Positions 5,631 through 12,165 of a stretch of 14,518 nt of DNA are shown one piece after another. The translations under genes were made by a program, and so were the position numbers. Under the pieces are notes generated by a model. It was not told the DNA's origin, did not search any database, and saw nothing but the letters and a program-made list of their open reading frames with translations. Positions within the stretch are counted from its first letter, which is position 1, and each line of letters starts with the position of its first letter. The DNA is taken from assembly GCA_001796865.1 (NCBI GenBank), contig MGNQ01000028.1, positions 1 through 14,518 on the forward strand. Reading direction: 5' to 3'. This stretch comes from Chloroflexi bacterium RBG_16_56_11 (GTDB lineage: Bacteria > Chloroflexota > Dehalococcoidia > Dehalococcoidales > RBG-16-60-22).

Positions 5631-6893
5631 TTACGGCTTGAATTTGCGGAAGACCAGCACCGAGTTATGCCCGCCGAACCCGAAGGAGTTGGAAACGGCG
5701 GTGTCTATCCTGACCTTCCTGGAGTGGTTGGGAACGTAATCGAGGTCACACTCCGGGTCCGGGACGGTGAGGTTGATGGTCGGCGGAGCGACGCCGTGCT
5801 GCATCGCCAGGACGGTAATCACCGCCTCGATACCTCCCGCCGCTCCCAGCAGGTGCCCTATCATCGACTTGCTGGCGGATATGGGTATTTGCCTGGCCCT
5901 CTCCCCGAAGACGCTCTTGATGACGTTCGTCTCCATGCGGTCGTTGAGGAGCGTGGCCGTGCCGTGCGCGTTGATGTAGTCGATTTCTTCCGGGCTGACG
6001 TTGCCCCTTTCGAGGGCCATTCTTACCGCCGCCGCGGCGCTGGCGCCATCCGGGGCCGGCTGGGTCAGGTGGAAGGCATCGCTCGTCGCGCCGTACCCGG
6101 CCAGCTCGGCGAGTATGGGGGCGCCGCGTTCCCGGGCGTATTCCGCGTCCTCCAGCACCATGATGCCGGCCCCTTCGGCCATGACGAATCCGTTCCTCCT
6201 GGCGTCGAAGGGACGGCAGGCCTCCTGCGGATTCTCGTTTTTGGCTGATAGCGCCCTGATGTTGCTGAAAGCGGCGATGACGATGGGCATTATCGGGGCC
6301 TCCGTGCCGCCGGCGACCATTATCCGGGCGTTGCCCAACCGTATCTGGTCATACGCCTGGCCGATGGCGTCGCAGCCACTGGAACAGGCTGATGACGGCG
6401 CATAGTTGACCCCCTTGGCCCCGAGGATTAGAGAGACCTGTACGGAAGCGGCGTCCCCGGTCATTGTCGGCGCCAGTATCGGACTTACCCTCCGGGGGCC
6501 TTGTTCCATCAGGACTTTGTATTGAGCGGAGATAGAAAGCAGTCCGCAAACGCTGTTGCCGATAATGACCCCGCAGTCCATGGAGTTGCCTTCGTCGATG
6601 ACCAGCCGGGCAGTCTCTTTGGCCTGGAGGCTCGCCCCCACCGCGAATTGGGTGAACCTGTCCATGCGCTGCGCGAGCTTCCGGCTGACGTATTTTTCGG
6701 GATCGAAACCCTTCACCTCGGCGGCGATTTTCGTGTCGAAGGTCTTCGTATCGAAGGCCGTAATGTAATCGACGCCGGATTGCCCGGCCACCAGCGCTTC
6801 CCACATGCTCGCGGTGTCCAGGCCGACGGGGCTGATGGCCCCCAGGCCGGTGACCACCACTCTCCGCCTCAATGTCGGTTCGTCAGGCTGCAT
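5631..6893 (-). CDS. fabF: 3-oxoacyl-[acyl-carrier-protein] synthase II
   Basis: A 420-residue condensing enzyme (KAS II; relatives are about 410), which extends acyl-ACP with malonyl-ACP in fatty acid synthesis in the cytoplasm. The thiolase-fold catalytic triad is visible: Cys170 in SSACSSG, His310 in INAHGTAT, His347 in SKSMIGHLLGAAGG. The C-terminal SNSFGFGGHN loop (401-410) is also present. The N-terminus RRRVVVTGLGAISPVG supports the ATG at 6893, although no canonical Shine-Dalgarno precedes it. It is first in a likely operon with the Smr and dehalogenase-like genes and is divergent from uvrA. No acpP, fabG or fabD gene is nearby in the window, so this is an isolated fab gene here. A FabF-like polyketide-type KS is less likely given length and triad. 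Confidence 0.95.
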   Translation of the reverse strand: MQPDEPTLRRRVVVTGLGAISPVGLDTASMWEALVAGQSGVDYITAFDTKTFDTKIAAEVKGFDPEKYVSRKLAQRMDRFTQFAVGASLQAKETARLVIDEGNSMDCGVIIGNSVCGLLSISAQYKVLMEQGPRRVSPILAPTMTGDAASVQVSLILGAKGVNYAPSSACSSGCDAIGQAYDQIRLGNARIMVAGGTEAPIMPIVIAAFSNIRALSAKNENPQEACRPFDARRNGFVMAEGAGIMVLEDAEYARERGAPILAELAGYGATSDAFHLTQPAPDGASAAAAVRMALERGNVSPEEIDYINAHGTATLLNDRMETNVIKSVFGERARQIPISASKSMIGHLLGAAGGIEAVITVLAMQHGVAPPTINLTVPDPECDLDYVPNHSRKVRIDTAVSNSFGFGGHNSVLVFRKFKP

Positions 6894-6926
6894 AATATTT
6901 CAACTTTACCATTTTATCTTACACCA

Positions 6927-6955
6927 AGTATACCAGCAGCGCTTGCCGGATACAA
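6927..6955 (-). promoter_or_regulatory. Promoter of the fabF operon
   Basis: On the minus strand TTGTAT (6950-6955) and TATACT (6927-6932) are separated by exactly 17 bases. Transcription would start near 6920, giving a leader of about 27 bases before the fabF ATG. Confidence 0.55.
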
Positions 6956-7089
6956 TCGGCGTGGCCGGTGTCCGGTCAGTCATCTTTTCATTGGTTCCGC
7001 TGGCAAACTGGCTGATTCTGTAAAATTTTACTGCTCCGCTGGGGCGTCTCAGACGGGTGTAGGCTCCTGTTTTGATTTTCTCACCTTCT

Positions 7090-7130
7090 CCGAACGGAGT
7101 CCTTCGGGTGCTTCGTTCGCTTCCGTTTGG
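7090..7130. repeat. Imperfect inverted repeat between fabF and uvrA
   Basis: CCGAACGGA (7090-7098) pairs with TCCGTTTGG (7122-7130) with one G-T wobble across a 23-base loop. The loop carries CTTCG three times. The 356-base divergent intergenic region holds this element, a small CGTCT-C-AGACG hairpin around 7044-7054, and promoters at its two ends. A 75-codon minus-strand frame across it looks non-coding. Confidence 0.45.
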
Positions 7131-7198
7131 CAAGGAGATTAAGGTGAGGCAGGTAAACGCCAGGCAATAATATTTAAATGGCGGATCCGTAAGAATCC

Positions 7199-7228
7199 TT
7201 GTTTGGCCGAGGCCGATGATGATAAAAT
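7199..7228 (+). promoter_or_regulatory. Candidate uvrA promoter
   Basis: TTGTTT (7199-7204), 18 bases, TAAAAT (7223-7228). Transcription would begin near 7235, within the dyad that overlaps the ribosome binding site, so the leader would be only about 15 bases. I found no Gram-positive type SOS box (GAAC-N4-GTTC) here. Confidence 0.4.
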
Positions 7229-7229
7229 C

Positions 7230-7245
7230 TGATTAGAGGTAATCA
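7230..7245 (+). promoter_or_regulatory. Perfect dyad enclosing the uvrA ribosome binding site
   Basis: TGATTA-GAGG-TAATCA is a perfect 6-4-6 inverted repeat. The Shine-Dalgarno AGAGGT (7235-7240) spans its loop and lies nine bases before ATG 7250. As DNA it could be an operator just downstream of the -10; as RNA a small hairpin could display the GAGG. Which, if either, operates is not decided by the sequence. Confidence 0.45.
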
Positions 7246-7249
7246 TTCC

Positions 7250-10093
7250 ATGCCTTCCGATGCCATCATCGTCAAGGGTGCCCGTGAGCACAACCTGAAA
7301 AACATCGATGTTATCATCCCCCGCGATAAGCTCGTGGTTATTACCGGCGTCTCCGGCTCCGGCAAAAGCTCGCTGGCCTTTGATACCGTCTACGCCGAGG
7401 GGCAGCGCCGCTACGTGGAGTCGCTCTCCGCCTACGCTCGCCAGTTCCTCGGACGTATGGAAAAGCCGGATATCGACTATATCGAGGGGTTGAGCCCGGC
7501 GGTGTCCATCGACCAGAAAGGGCCGAGCAAGAACCCCCGCTCGACCGTCGGCACCGTGACGGAAATCTACGACTATCTCCGCCTGCTTTTCGCCCGGGTA
7601 GGCCATCCCCACTGCCCCCGTTGCGGGCGTGAAATCACCCTGCAGACGGTCCAGCAGATTGTCGACGCCGTCCAGAAGCTACCGGAGGGAAGCCGCATCA
7701 TGGTCCTGGCCCCGCTTATCCGCGACCGTAAGGGCGAGTACCAGGCGGTCTTTGACGACCTGCGCAAGCAGGGCTATGCCCGGGTCCGCGTGGACGGGGA
7801 AATCCACGAGCTTGCGGATGATATCAAGCAGCTCGACAAGTTCAAGAAACACTCCATCGAGGTGGTCGTCGACCGCCTGGTCGTCGGTCAAAGCGGCACG
7901 CGGAGCCGCATCGCCGACTCCGTGGAGACGGCCCTGAAAATCGGCGCCGGGATTGTCCTCGTGTCCATCGTGGACGGTGAGGAACTGCTCTTCTCGGAGC
8001 ATTTCGCCTGCGTCCACTGCGGCATCAGCCTGGGAGAAATCGCCCCCCGCACCTTCAGCTTCAATACCCCTTACGGCGCCTGCCCGGCCTGTACCGGCCT
8101 CGGATTCCGGCAGGAAATCGACCCCGACCTCGTGCTGAATAAAGAGTTATCTGTAATGCAGGGTGCCATACGCCCCTGGCAGTCTCATAACTGGTACCTC
8201 TGGCGGCTGGAACCCCTGTCACGTCGTGGTGGCTTTTCGCTGCACACGGCGGTCAAAGATTTAAGCGAGAAAGAGATTCAGTTGCTGCTTTACGGTGAAG
8301 GCGACCAGCGCACCTACCGTAACCGCTTCGGGCGCACCGTCCGCGTTTCTGACGGCTACGAGGGAATCATACCCAACATGGAGCGGCTTTTTAAGGATAC
8401 CGAGTCCGAGCAGTCCCGCCAGAATATCGAGCGGTACATGGTAAACAAGCCCTGCCCGGAGTGTAAAGGCAAGAGATTGAAACCGGAGTCGCTCTCGGTG
8501 ACCATCGGCGGGAAGAGCATCATGGACATCAGTGACATGCCGGTGGTCCACTCCCTGGAATGGGTGGATGAAATCGCCGCCAGTGTCCTGAACCAGCGGG
8601 AGACTCTCATCGCCCACCAGATACTCAAGGAAATCAGGACGCGGTTGGGCTTCCTCAAGGACGTCGGGCTCGACTATCTCAGCACCGGTCGCGCCTCGAT
8701 GACCCTCAGCGGCGGGGAGTCGCAGCGTATCCGACTCGCCACGCAGATAGGCAGCGGGCTGATGGGCGTATTGTACGTCTGCGACGAGCCCACCGTGGGA
8801 CTCCATCCCGCTGACGACTACCGCCTCATCCGGACGATGCAGCGATTGAGAGATTTGGGTAACACCATCCTGGTCGTCGAGCACGACGAGGCCATGATGC
8901 GGGCGGCCGACCATATTATTGACATGGGCCCCGGCGCCGGCGAGCACGGCGGCTGGGTCGTGGCCACGGGCACGCTGGACGATATCATGAAGAACGAAAA
9001 ATCGCTGACCGGGCAGTACCTCTCCGGCGCCAAGCAGATTCCCCTCCCCGAATCCCGCCGACCCGGCAACGGGAAGGAGCTTGTCATCAAGGGCGCCCGG
9101 CAGAACAACCTGAAAAACATCGATGTCGCCATCCCGCTGGGACGCCTGGTCTGCGTCGCCGGTGTCTCCGGCTCCGGCAAGAGCACGCTGGTCGACGAGA
9201 TTCTCTATCGCCGGCTGGCGCAGATTTTCTATCGCGCCAAGGAGCGGGCCGGCGCCTGCGACGAAATCGTCGGCGTCGAGCATATCGACAAGGTCATTAA
9301 CATCGACCAGTCGCCCATCGGGCGGACGCCGCGCAGCAATCCGGCCACCTATACCGGGCTCTTTACGTCCGTCCGCGAGCTTTTCGCCGCCGTTCCCGAG
9401 GCCAGACTCCGCGGCTACGGGCCGGGTCGGTTTTCCTTTAATGTCAAAGGCGGACGCTGCGAGGCCTGCCGCGGCGAGGGCTACATCGAAATCGAGATGC
9501 AGTTCCTGCCGGACGTCACCGTCCCCTGCGAGGTGTGTAAAGGGCAGCGCTACAACCGCGAGGCCCTGGAAATCCGGTTCAAGGGCAAGAACATCGCCGA
9601 GGTCCTGGACATGACCGTGGCGCAGGGACTGGAGTATTTCGAGCATTTTCCGCGCATCCGGGGCAAGCTGGAGACTCTCAACGACGTCGGCCTGGGCTAT
9701 ATCCACCTCGGCCAACCGGCCCCGACATTGTCAGGGGGCGAGGCGCAGCGGGTGAAGCTGGCCACCGAGCTTTCGCGGCGGTCGACGGGGAGCACGTTGT
9801 ATATCCTGGACGAGCCGACCACCGGGCTGTCCTTCGAGGACGTGGCGGCGCTGCTGCGCGTGCTCCAGCGACTGGTGGACGCCGGGAACACGGTGGTGGT
9901 CATCGAGCACCAGCTCGATGTCATGAAGAACGCCGACTACCTTATCGACCTGGGCCCCGGCGCCGGCGACAAGGGCGGCTACGTGGTGGCCACCGGCACC
10001 CCGGAGGAGATAGCGCAGTGTGAATCCTCAGCGACGGGACAGTATTTGAAGCGCGTCCTCCGCGGCGAAAACCGAGTGGCGATAGTAGACTGA
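7250..10093 (+). CDS. uvrA: UvrABC excinuclease subunit A
   Basis: A 947-residue DNA damage-recognition ATPase of nucleotide excision repair; full length for the family (about 940). The start at 7250 gives the canonical KGAREHNLKNIDV opening. Two ABC modules are seen. Module 1 has Walker A GVSGSGKS at 33-40, signature LSGGESQ from 486, and Walker B followed by CDEPTVGLHP near 515. Module 2 has Walker A GVSGSGKS at 638-645, signature LSGGEAQ from 827, and LDEPTTGLSFED after it. Zinc-binding Cys pairs occur in CPRCG (about 123), CVHCG and CPACTG in module 1, and CEACRGEGY with CEVCKGQRY in module 2. In module 2 the commonly seen GLHFED is GLSFED, probably a lineage variant. It is monocistronic as far as seen, divergent from fabF and convergent with the CAP-like lipoprotein gene. 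Confidence 0.98.
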   Translation: MPSDAIIVKGAREHNLKNIDVIIPRDKLVVITGVSGSGKSSLAFDTVYAEGQRRYVESLSAYARQFLGRMEKPDIDYIEGLSPAVSIDQKGPSKNPRSTVGTVTEIYDYLRLLFARVGHPHCPRCGREITLQTVQQIVDAVQKLPEGSRIMVLAPLIRDRKGEYQAVFDDLRKQGYARVRVDGEIHELADDIKQLDKFKKHSIEVVVDRLVVGQSGTRSRIADSVETALKIGAGIVLVSIVDGEELLFSEHFACVHCGISLGEIAPRTFSFNTPYGACPACTGLGFRQEIDPDLVLNKELSVMQGAIRPWQSHNWYLWRLEPLSRRGGFSLHTAVKDLSEKEIQLLLYGEGDQRTYRNRFGRTVRVSDGYEGIIPNMERLFKDTESEQSRQNIERYMVNKPCPECKGKRLKPESLSVTIGGKSIMDISDMPVVHSLEWVDEIAASVLNQRETLIAHQILKEIRTRLGFLKDVGLDYLSTGRASMTLSGGESQRIRLATQIGSGLMGVLYVCDEPTVGLHPADDYRLIRTMQRLRDLGNTILVVEHDEAMMRAADHIIDMGPGAGEHGGWVVATGTLDDIMKNEKSLTGQYLSGAKQIPLPESRRPGNGKELVIKGARQNNLKNIDVAIPLGRLVCVAGVSGSGKSTLVDEILYRRLAQIFYRAKERAGACDEIVGVEHIDKVINIDQSPIGRTPRSNPATYTGLFTSVRELFAAVPEARLRGYGPGRFSFNVKGGRCEACRGEGYIEIEMQFLPDVTVPCEVCKGQRYNREALEIRFKGKNIAEVLDMTVAQGLEYFEHFPRIRGKLETLNDVGLGYIHLGQPAPTLSGGEAQRVKLATELSRRSTGSTLYILDEPTTGLSFEDVAALLRVLQRLVDAGNTVVVIEHQLDVMKNADYLIDLGPGAGDKGGYVVATGTPEEIAQCESSATGQYLKRVLRGENRVAIVD

Positions 10094-10164
10094 GCTTTTC
10101 CGTTCTCAACTTGAGATTTCTCGAGGGTTGAACATAACGAAGGGTCTGTATTGTCGCTCACGAC

Positions 10165-10183
10165 CCGCCCGGAAATCGGGTGG
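10165..10183. terminator. Hairpin between convergent uvrA and lipoprotein genes
   Basis: CCGCCCG/CGGGTGG forms a 7-bp stem (one G-T pair) with a 5-base loop. A second stem, CGAGG/CCTCG, lies at 10189-10204. Both fall in the 123-base gap between two converging genes, where termination is needed, but neither is followed by a T-tract on either strand, so the call is weak. Confidence 0.3.
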
Positions 10184-10216
10184 TACTACGAGGGCATGGC
10201 CTCGCCGACCACGGTT

Positions 10217-11005
10217 TTAGAGGTTGTACGGGTAAACGGAAGCCCCGAAGGTTATATAATAAATTCCATCGACATTATATACGCCCACAGCGCCATACTT
10301 GGCATCATCCGCTAGGACATTGTTCGAGTATCGTAGTGAATTGCTCTTCCAGACAGTCATGGCGGCGCCCGTAAGACTTTCCACTGAGGCATATCCGGTC
10401 GCCCAGAATACTTCCTGAAAGGGGACCCAGACGAGCGAATAGTACTGGTACTGCTTCGACTCGGCCATGTTCTTGCCGTTCGTTTCTAAAAGCACCCGCA
10501 GATTATCGTTCCAGGTTATTGCTGCTAAGCCTTGGCTCGTCCTGGCTTGGTTAATCAGACTGAATAGAGCATCCGCGATGCTGGCCTCATTGATTTCGGC
10601 TGCCTTCTGAGCGATTAAATCGAGTTCCCGTTGCAATTCCCGGAACTGGTTTTCCAGAGTGGCATAGTTCTGCGTGGACGTATTGCTCTTTTGTGTCAGG
10701 TCTACGTAGTCCAATTTTAGTTTTGTATATTGGGCCGCGGCCACATCGAGCTCGCTTACTTTGCTGTCGTATCGTTTTTCTAGCTCTTCCAACTTCGCTA
10801 CCATGGCATCCAGCTCGGCTGTTACCAACTGGGCTTCAACTAACTCTTGCTCTATTCGGTCGATTTCGGCTTTCGCTGCGGCGAGTTCGTCCCCGACTAT
10901 TTCGGTCGTTTCCGCCGGAGTGACCGTTTTGGTACAAGCGGAGGCCCCGGTAAGGATCATGGTCCCCAAAAGTAGTATGGTCGCCATTTTTTTTATTGAA
11001 ATCAT
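10217..11005 (-). CDS. Coiled-coil lipoprotein with a CAP/SCP-like C-terminal domain
   Basis: 262 residues from ATG 11005, chosen because AGGAG lies seven bases upstream; a GTG two codons earlier is too close to it. An N-terminal KK plus hydrophobic segment ends in ASAC, a weak lipobox (Cys24), implying export and lipid anchoring. Residues about 38-140 form a long heptad-rich coiled coil with many Glu/Lys/Leu. Residues about 143-260 resemble the CAP (cysteine-rich secretory, antigen 5, PR-1) fold: LINQARTSQGLAAITWNDNLR, the W-x-x-S stretch TVWKSNSLRYSNNVL, and a terminal YGAVGVY...YYITFGASVYP. The two His residues that bind metal in many CAP proteins are replaced (YQYYS; LRYSNN), so a binding rather than metal-dependent role is suggested. 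It lies in AT-richer DNA than uvrA and mutL and has no operon partner. Confidence 0.7.
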   Translation of the reverse strand: MISIKKMATILLLGTMILTGASACTKTVTPAETTEIVGDELAAAKAEIDRIEQELVEAQLVTAELDAMVAKLEELEKRYDSKVSELDVAAAQYTKLKLDYVDLTQKSNTSTQNYATLENQFRELQRELDLIAQKAAEINEASIADALFSLINQARTSQGLAAITWNDNLRVLLETNGKNMAESKQYQYYSLVWVPFQEVFWATGYASVESLTGAAMTVWKSNSLRYSNNVLADDAKYGAVGVYNVDGIYYITFGASVYPYNL

Positions 11006-11153
11006 ATGCACGCTCCTGACGCTTTTGCTTAAATCCTACCATATAATAATAATTTTGTATCCCTTACTTCCTCGCTATATTCGGTATTACTTTTGATGCC
11101 AGTCATTGCTTCTCTTCATTGTCAAAACGAGCGTAGCGATGCAATATATATGT

Positions 11154-11209
11154 CCCCCTCTCCAAACGGGTCATTAAAATCCCCCTAAATCATCTGTTTG
11201 GAAAGGGGG
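11154..11209. repeat. 14-bp inverted repeat, one mismatch
   Basis: CCCCCTCTCCAAAC (11154-11167) pairs with GTTTGGAAAGGGGG (11196-11209) at 13 of 14 positions around a 28-base loop that itself holds ATCCCCCTAAAT. The arms with C and G runs resemble the dispersed CCCCCT/AGGGGG repeats seen in many environmental genomes. An A-rich run follows on the plus strand. Confidence 0.6.
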
Positions 11210-11267
11210 AGAAAAAAGAAAGAGGGGTCTACACACCTCTTAGACGCCCCTTCTTAAAGTCTACGTC

Positions 11268-11287
11268 ATTCCCGCGCAGGCGGGAAT
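11268..11287. repeat. REP-like hairpin ATTCCCGC-GCAG-GCGGGAAT
   Basis: A perfect 8-bp stem with a 4-base loop, set in a GTCATTCCCGC...GGGAATCCAG context. Elements of this TCATTCCCGC type are dispersed in many bacterial genomes as short palindromic repeats. No T-tract follows, so it is unlikely to be a terminator. Confidence 0.65.
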
Positions 11288-11445
11288 CCAGCCGCGCTAG
11301 CCCCAGGGTATACTTAAACGTGTTCTGCGTAACGGAAATACGGTGACCACAGTAAACTGAAATCTGAAGTAATCCCGCCCCTTGTGCTATTGTGATGAGT
11401 TAATACAGGAAGTGGTTGGTTGAAGTTGTGTATCAAGTTGTATAA

Positions 11446-11457
11446 AAGAATATTCTT
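11446..11457 (+). promoter_or_regulatory. 12-bp perfect palindrome upstream of the orphan gene
   Basis: AAGAATATTCTT lies between a candidate -10 (TATAAA at 11441-11446) and the Shine-Dalgarno AGGAGG (11465-11470). This is a position where a repressor could act, but an AT-rich palindrome of this length can also arise by chance. Confidence 0.3.
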
Positions 11458-11477
11458 ATCTAAAAGGAGGTATTGTG

Positions 11478-11966
11478 ATGACAATGGAAATCGGTCGAGA
11501 CTGTAAATGGACTGATATCATTGGTCAGGTCTTCCGTGTTCTTGAATTCGATAGGGCCGGAACCATAATCGACCGCGACGGCAAGGTTAAGGCATTAAGC
11601 CATACCAAACCTTATGGATATCTACTTGTCGAGTCGCCAATTCTTAATCAACCTATAAGGCTACCCATCGTGCATCGAGACGATTTCCTTTTAGCAGCAA
11701 GTGTTTTCGACGAACAGCAATGGTACGAGATTATTAAACAAGAGGAATTGTTAGTGACCTATGTTCCTAAGCATAAGCTGCCGGGGGGAATGGCAGGAGT
11801 TTCGCATGCAATTCATTACGTTATAACCCCACGGGGAACATTAGAGCGATATTATGACGCAGGAAAAGATATACATATGTCGATCCCTGCACCTGAAAAA
11901 ATTTTTGGTTCTTTGGTGTGGGACGGAGAGATTAGAGTACAGGTAAATAAGAATCCTAAAATATAG
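11478..11966 (+). CDS. Hypothetical protein, 162 residues, family not recognised
   Basis: I do not recognise this protein. The ATG at 11478 is favoured because AGGAGG (11465-11470) lies seven bases upstream; a GTG at 11475 would be only four away. The chain is soluble with no signal peptide or membrane segment. It alternates short beta-like stretches (VFRVLEF, YGYLLVESP, LLVTYVP, HYVITPRG) with charged loops, and ends in a basic tail (VQVNKNPKI). An FDRAG...IDRDGKV segment near residues 24-36 suggests a small beta-barrel or similar fold, but that is a guess. Codon use is clearly more AT-rich than in mutL just downstream, and it is flanked by repeat-rich intergenic DNA, so recent acquisition is plausible. 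There is no operon partner: mutL, same strand, has its own promoter about 160 bases on. Confidence 0.7.
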   Translation: MTMEIGRDCKWTDIIGQVFRVLEFDRAGTIIDRDGKVKALSHTKPYGYLLVESPILNQPIRLPIVHRDDFLLAASVFDEQQWYEIIKQEELLVTYVPKHKLPGGMAGVSHAIHYVITPRGTLERYYDAGKDIHMSIPAPEKIFGSLVWDGEIRVQVNKNPKI

Positions 11967-11982
11967 TCGACACAAGGCGCCA

Positions 11983-12075
11983 GCCCCCTCTCATTTTCCT
12001 CCTCCTTCCTTTCGTAAAGGGCCTCCCCTGGTTCCACTGAGTCACCACGAAGTGAGCCTGCCGAAGGGAGGGGGC
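11983..12075. repeat. Spaced inverted repeat GCCCCCTC / GAGGGGGC before mutL
   Basis: GCCCCCTC (11983-11990) and GAGGGGGC (12068-12075) are perfect inverted arms 77 bases apart. The interior includes CACTGAGTCACC and GAGCCTGCCGAAGGGAG, similar in style to dispersed repeats of environmental bacteria. The element lies between the orphan gene and the mutL promoter and could be a small non-autonomous repeat. It may also end transcription of the orphan gene. Confidence 0.4.
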
Positions 12076-12128
12076 CAGGGGGATGGATTTAATAACCCGT
12101 TTCCTATAAACTTTAACCATGAATCCAC

Positions 12129-12157
12129 TTGACATTATACACGGAAACGTGTAATAT
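12129..12157 (+). promoter_or_regulatory. Near-consensus mutL promoter, probably giving a leaderless mRNA
   Basis: A perfect -35 TTGACA (12129-12134), 17-base spacer and -10 TAATAT (12152-12157). The expected transcription start, about seven bases downstream, falls at 12164-12166, on or just before the mutL ATG at 12166. No Shine-Dalgarno precedes the ATG, which fits leaderless translation. Confidence 0.75.
12138..12153 (+). promoter_or_regulatory. Dyad operator candidate inside the mutL promoter spacer
   Basis: TACACG-GAAA-CGTGTA is a perfect 6-4-6 inverted repeat lying between the -35 and -10 boxes and covering the first two bases of the -10. This is a classical place for a repressor. The responsible regulator is unknown; it does not match the LexA boxes I know. 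Confidence 0.5.
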
Positions 12158-12165
12158 CCATTTAG

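Larger units (their letters stand above)
11006..11477. other. Repeat-rich intergenic region with no recognisable gene
   Basis: Between the CAP lipoprotein and the orphan gene lies about 470 bases of mostly AT-rich DNA without a credible reading frame. It contains a degenerate GAGCGTAGCGATGCAAT stretch (about 11130-11146), two strong inverted repeats (listed separately) and a weaker one, AGAGG/CCTCT, at 11221-11240. Near the orphan gene are a candidate -10 (TATAAA, 11441-11446) and a 12-bp palindrome. The region looks like a landing place for short dispersed repeats. Confidence 0.5.

Noticed and set aside
5667..6248. A 193-codon plus-strand frame
   Set aside because: Antisense shadow of fabF, which has an intact Cys-His-His triad.
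6906..7133. A 75-codon minus-strand frame in the fabF-uvrA gap
   Set aside because: It covers the fabF promoter and an inverted repeat, with biased composition and no ribosome binding site; more likely repeat-derived non-coding DNA.
6501..7142. A 213-codon plus-strand frame running from fabF into the intergenic region
   Set aside because: Most of it is antisense to fabF, and it has no ribosome binding site or recognisable motif.
7199..7250. SOS (LexA) control of uvrA
   Set aside because: No GAAC-N4-GTTC or CTG-N10-CAG style site is visible near the start; the TGATTA dyad is not a LexA site I know.
8261..9715. A 484-codon open frame on the minus strand
   Set aside because: It lies wholly inside uvrA, whose motifs are unmistakable. 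The antisense frame is open because of GC-rich codon bias and has no recognisable domain.
11154..11287. Possible CRISPR array
   Set aside because: The repeats here are unlike each other and palindromic, with no regular spacing and no cas genes in the window.
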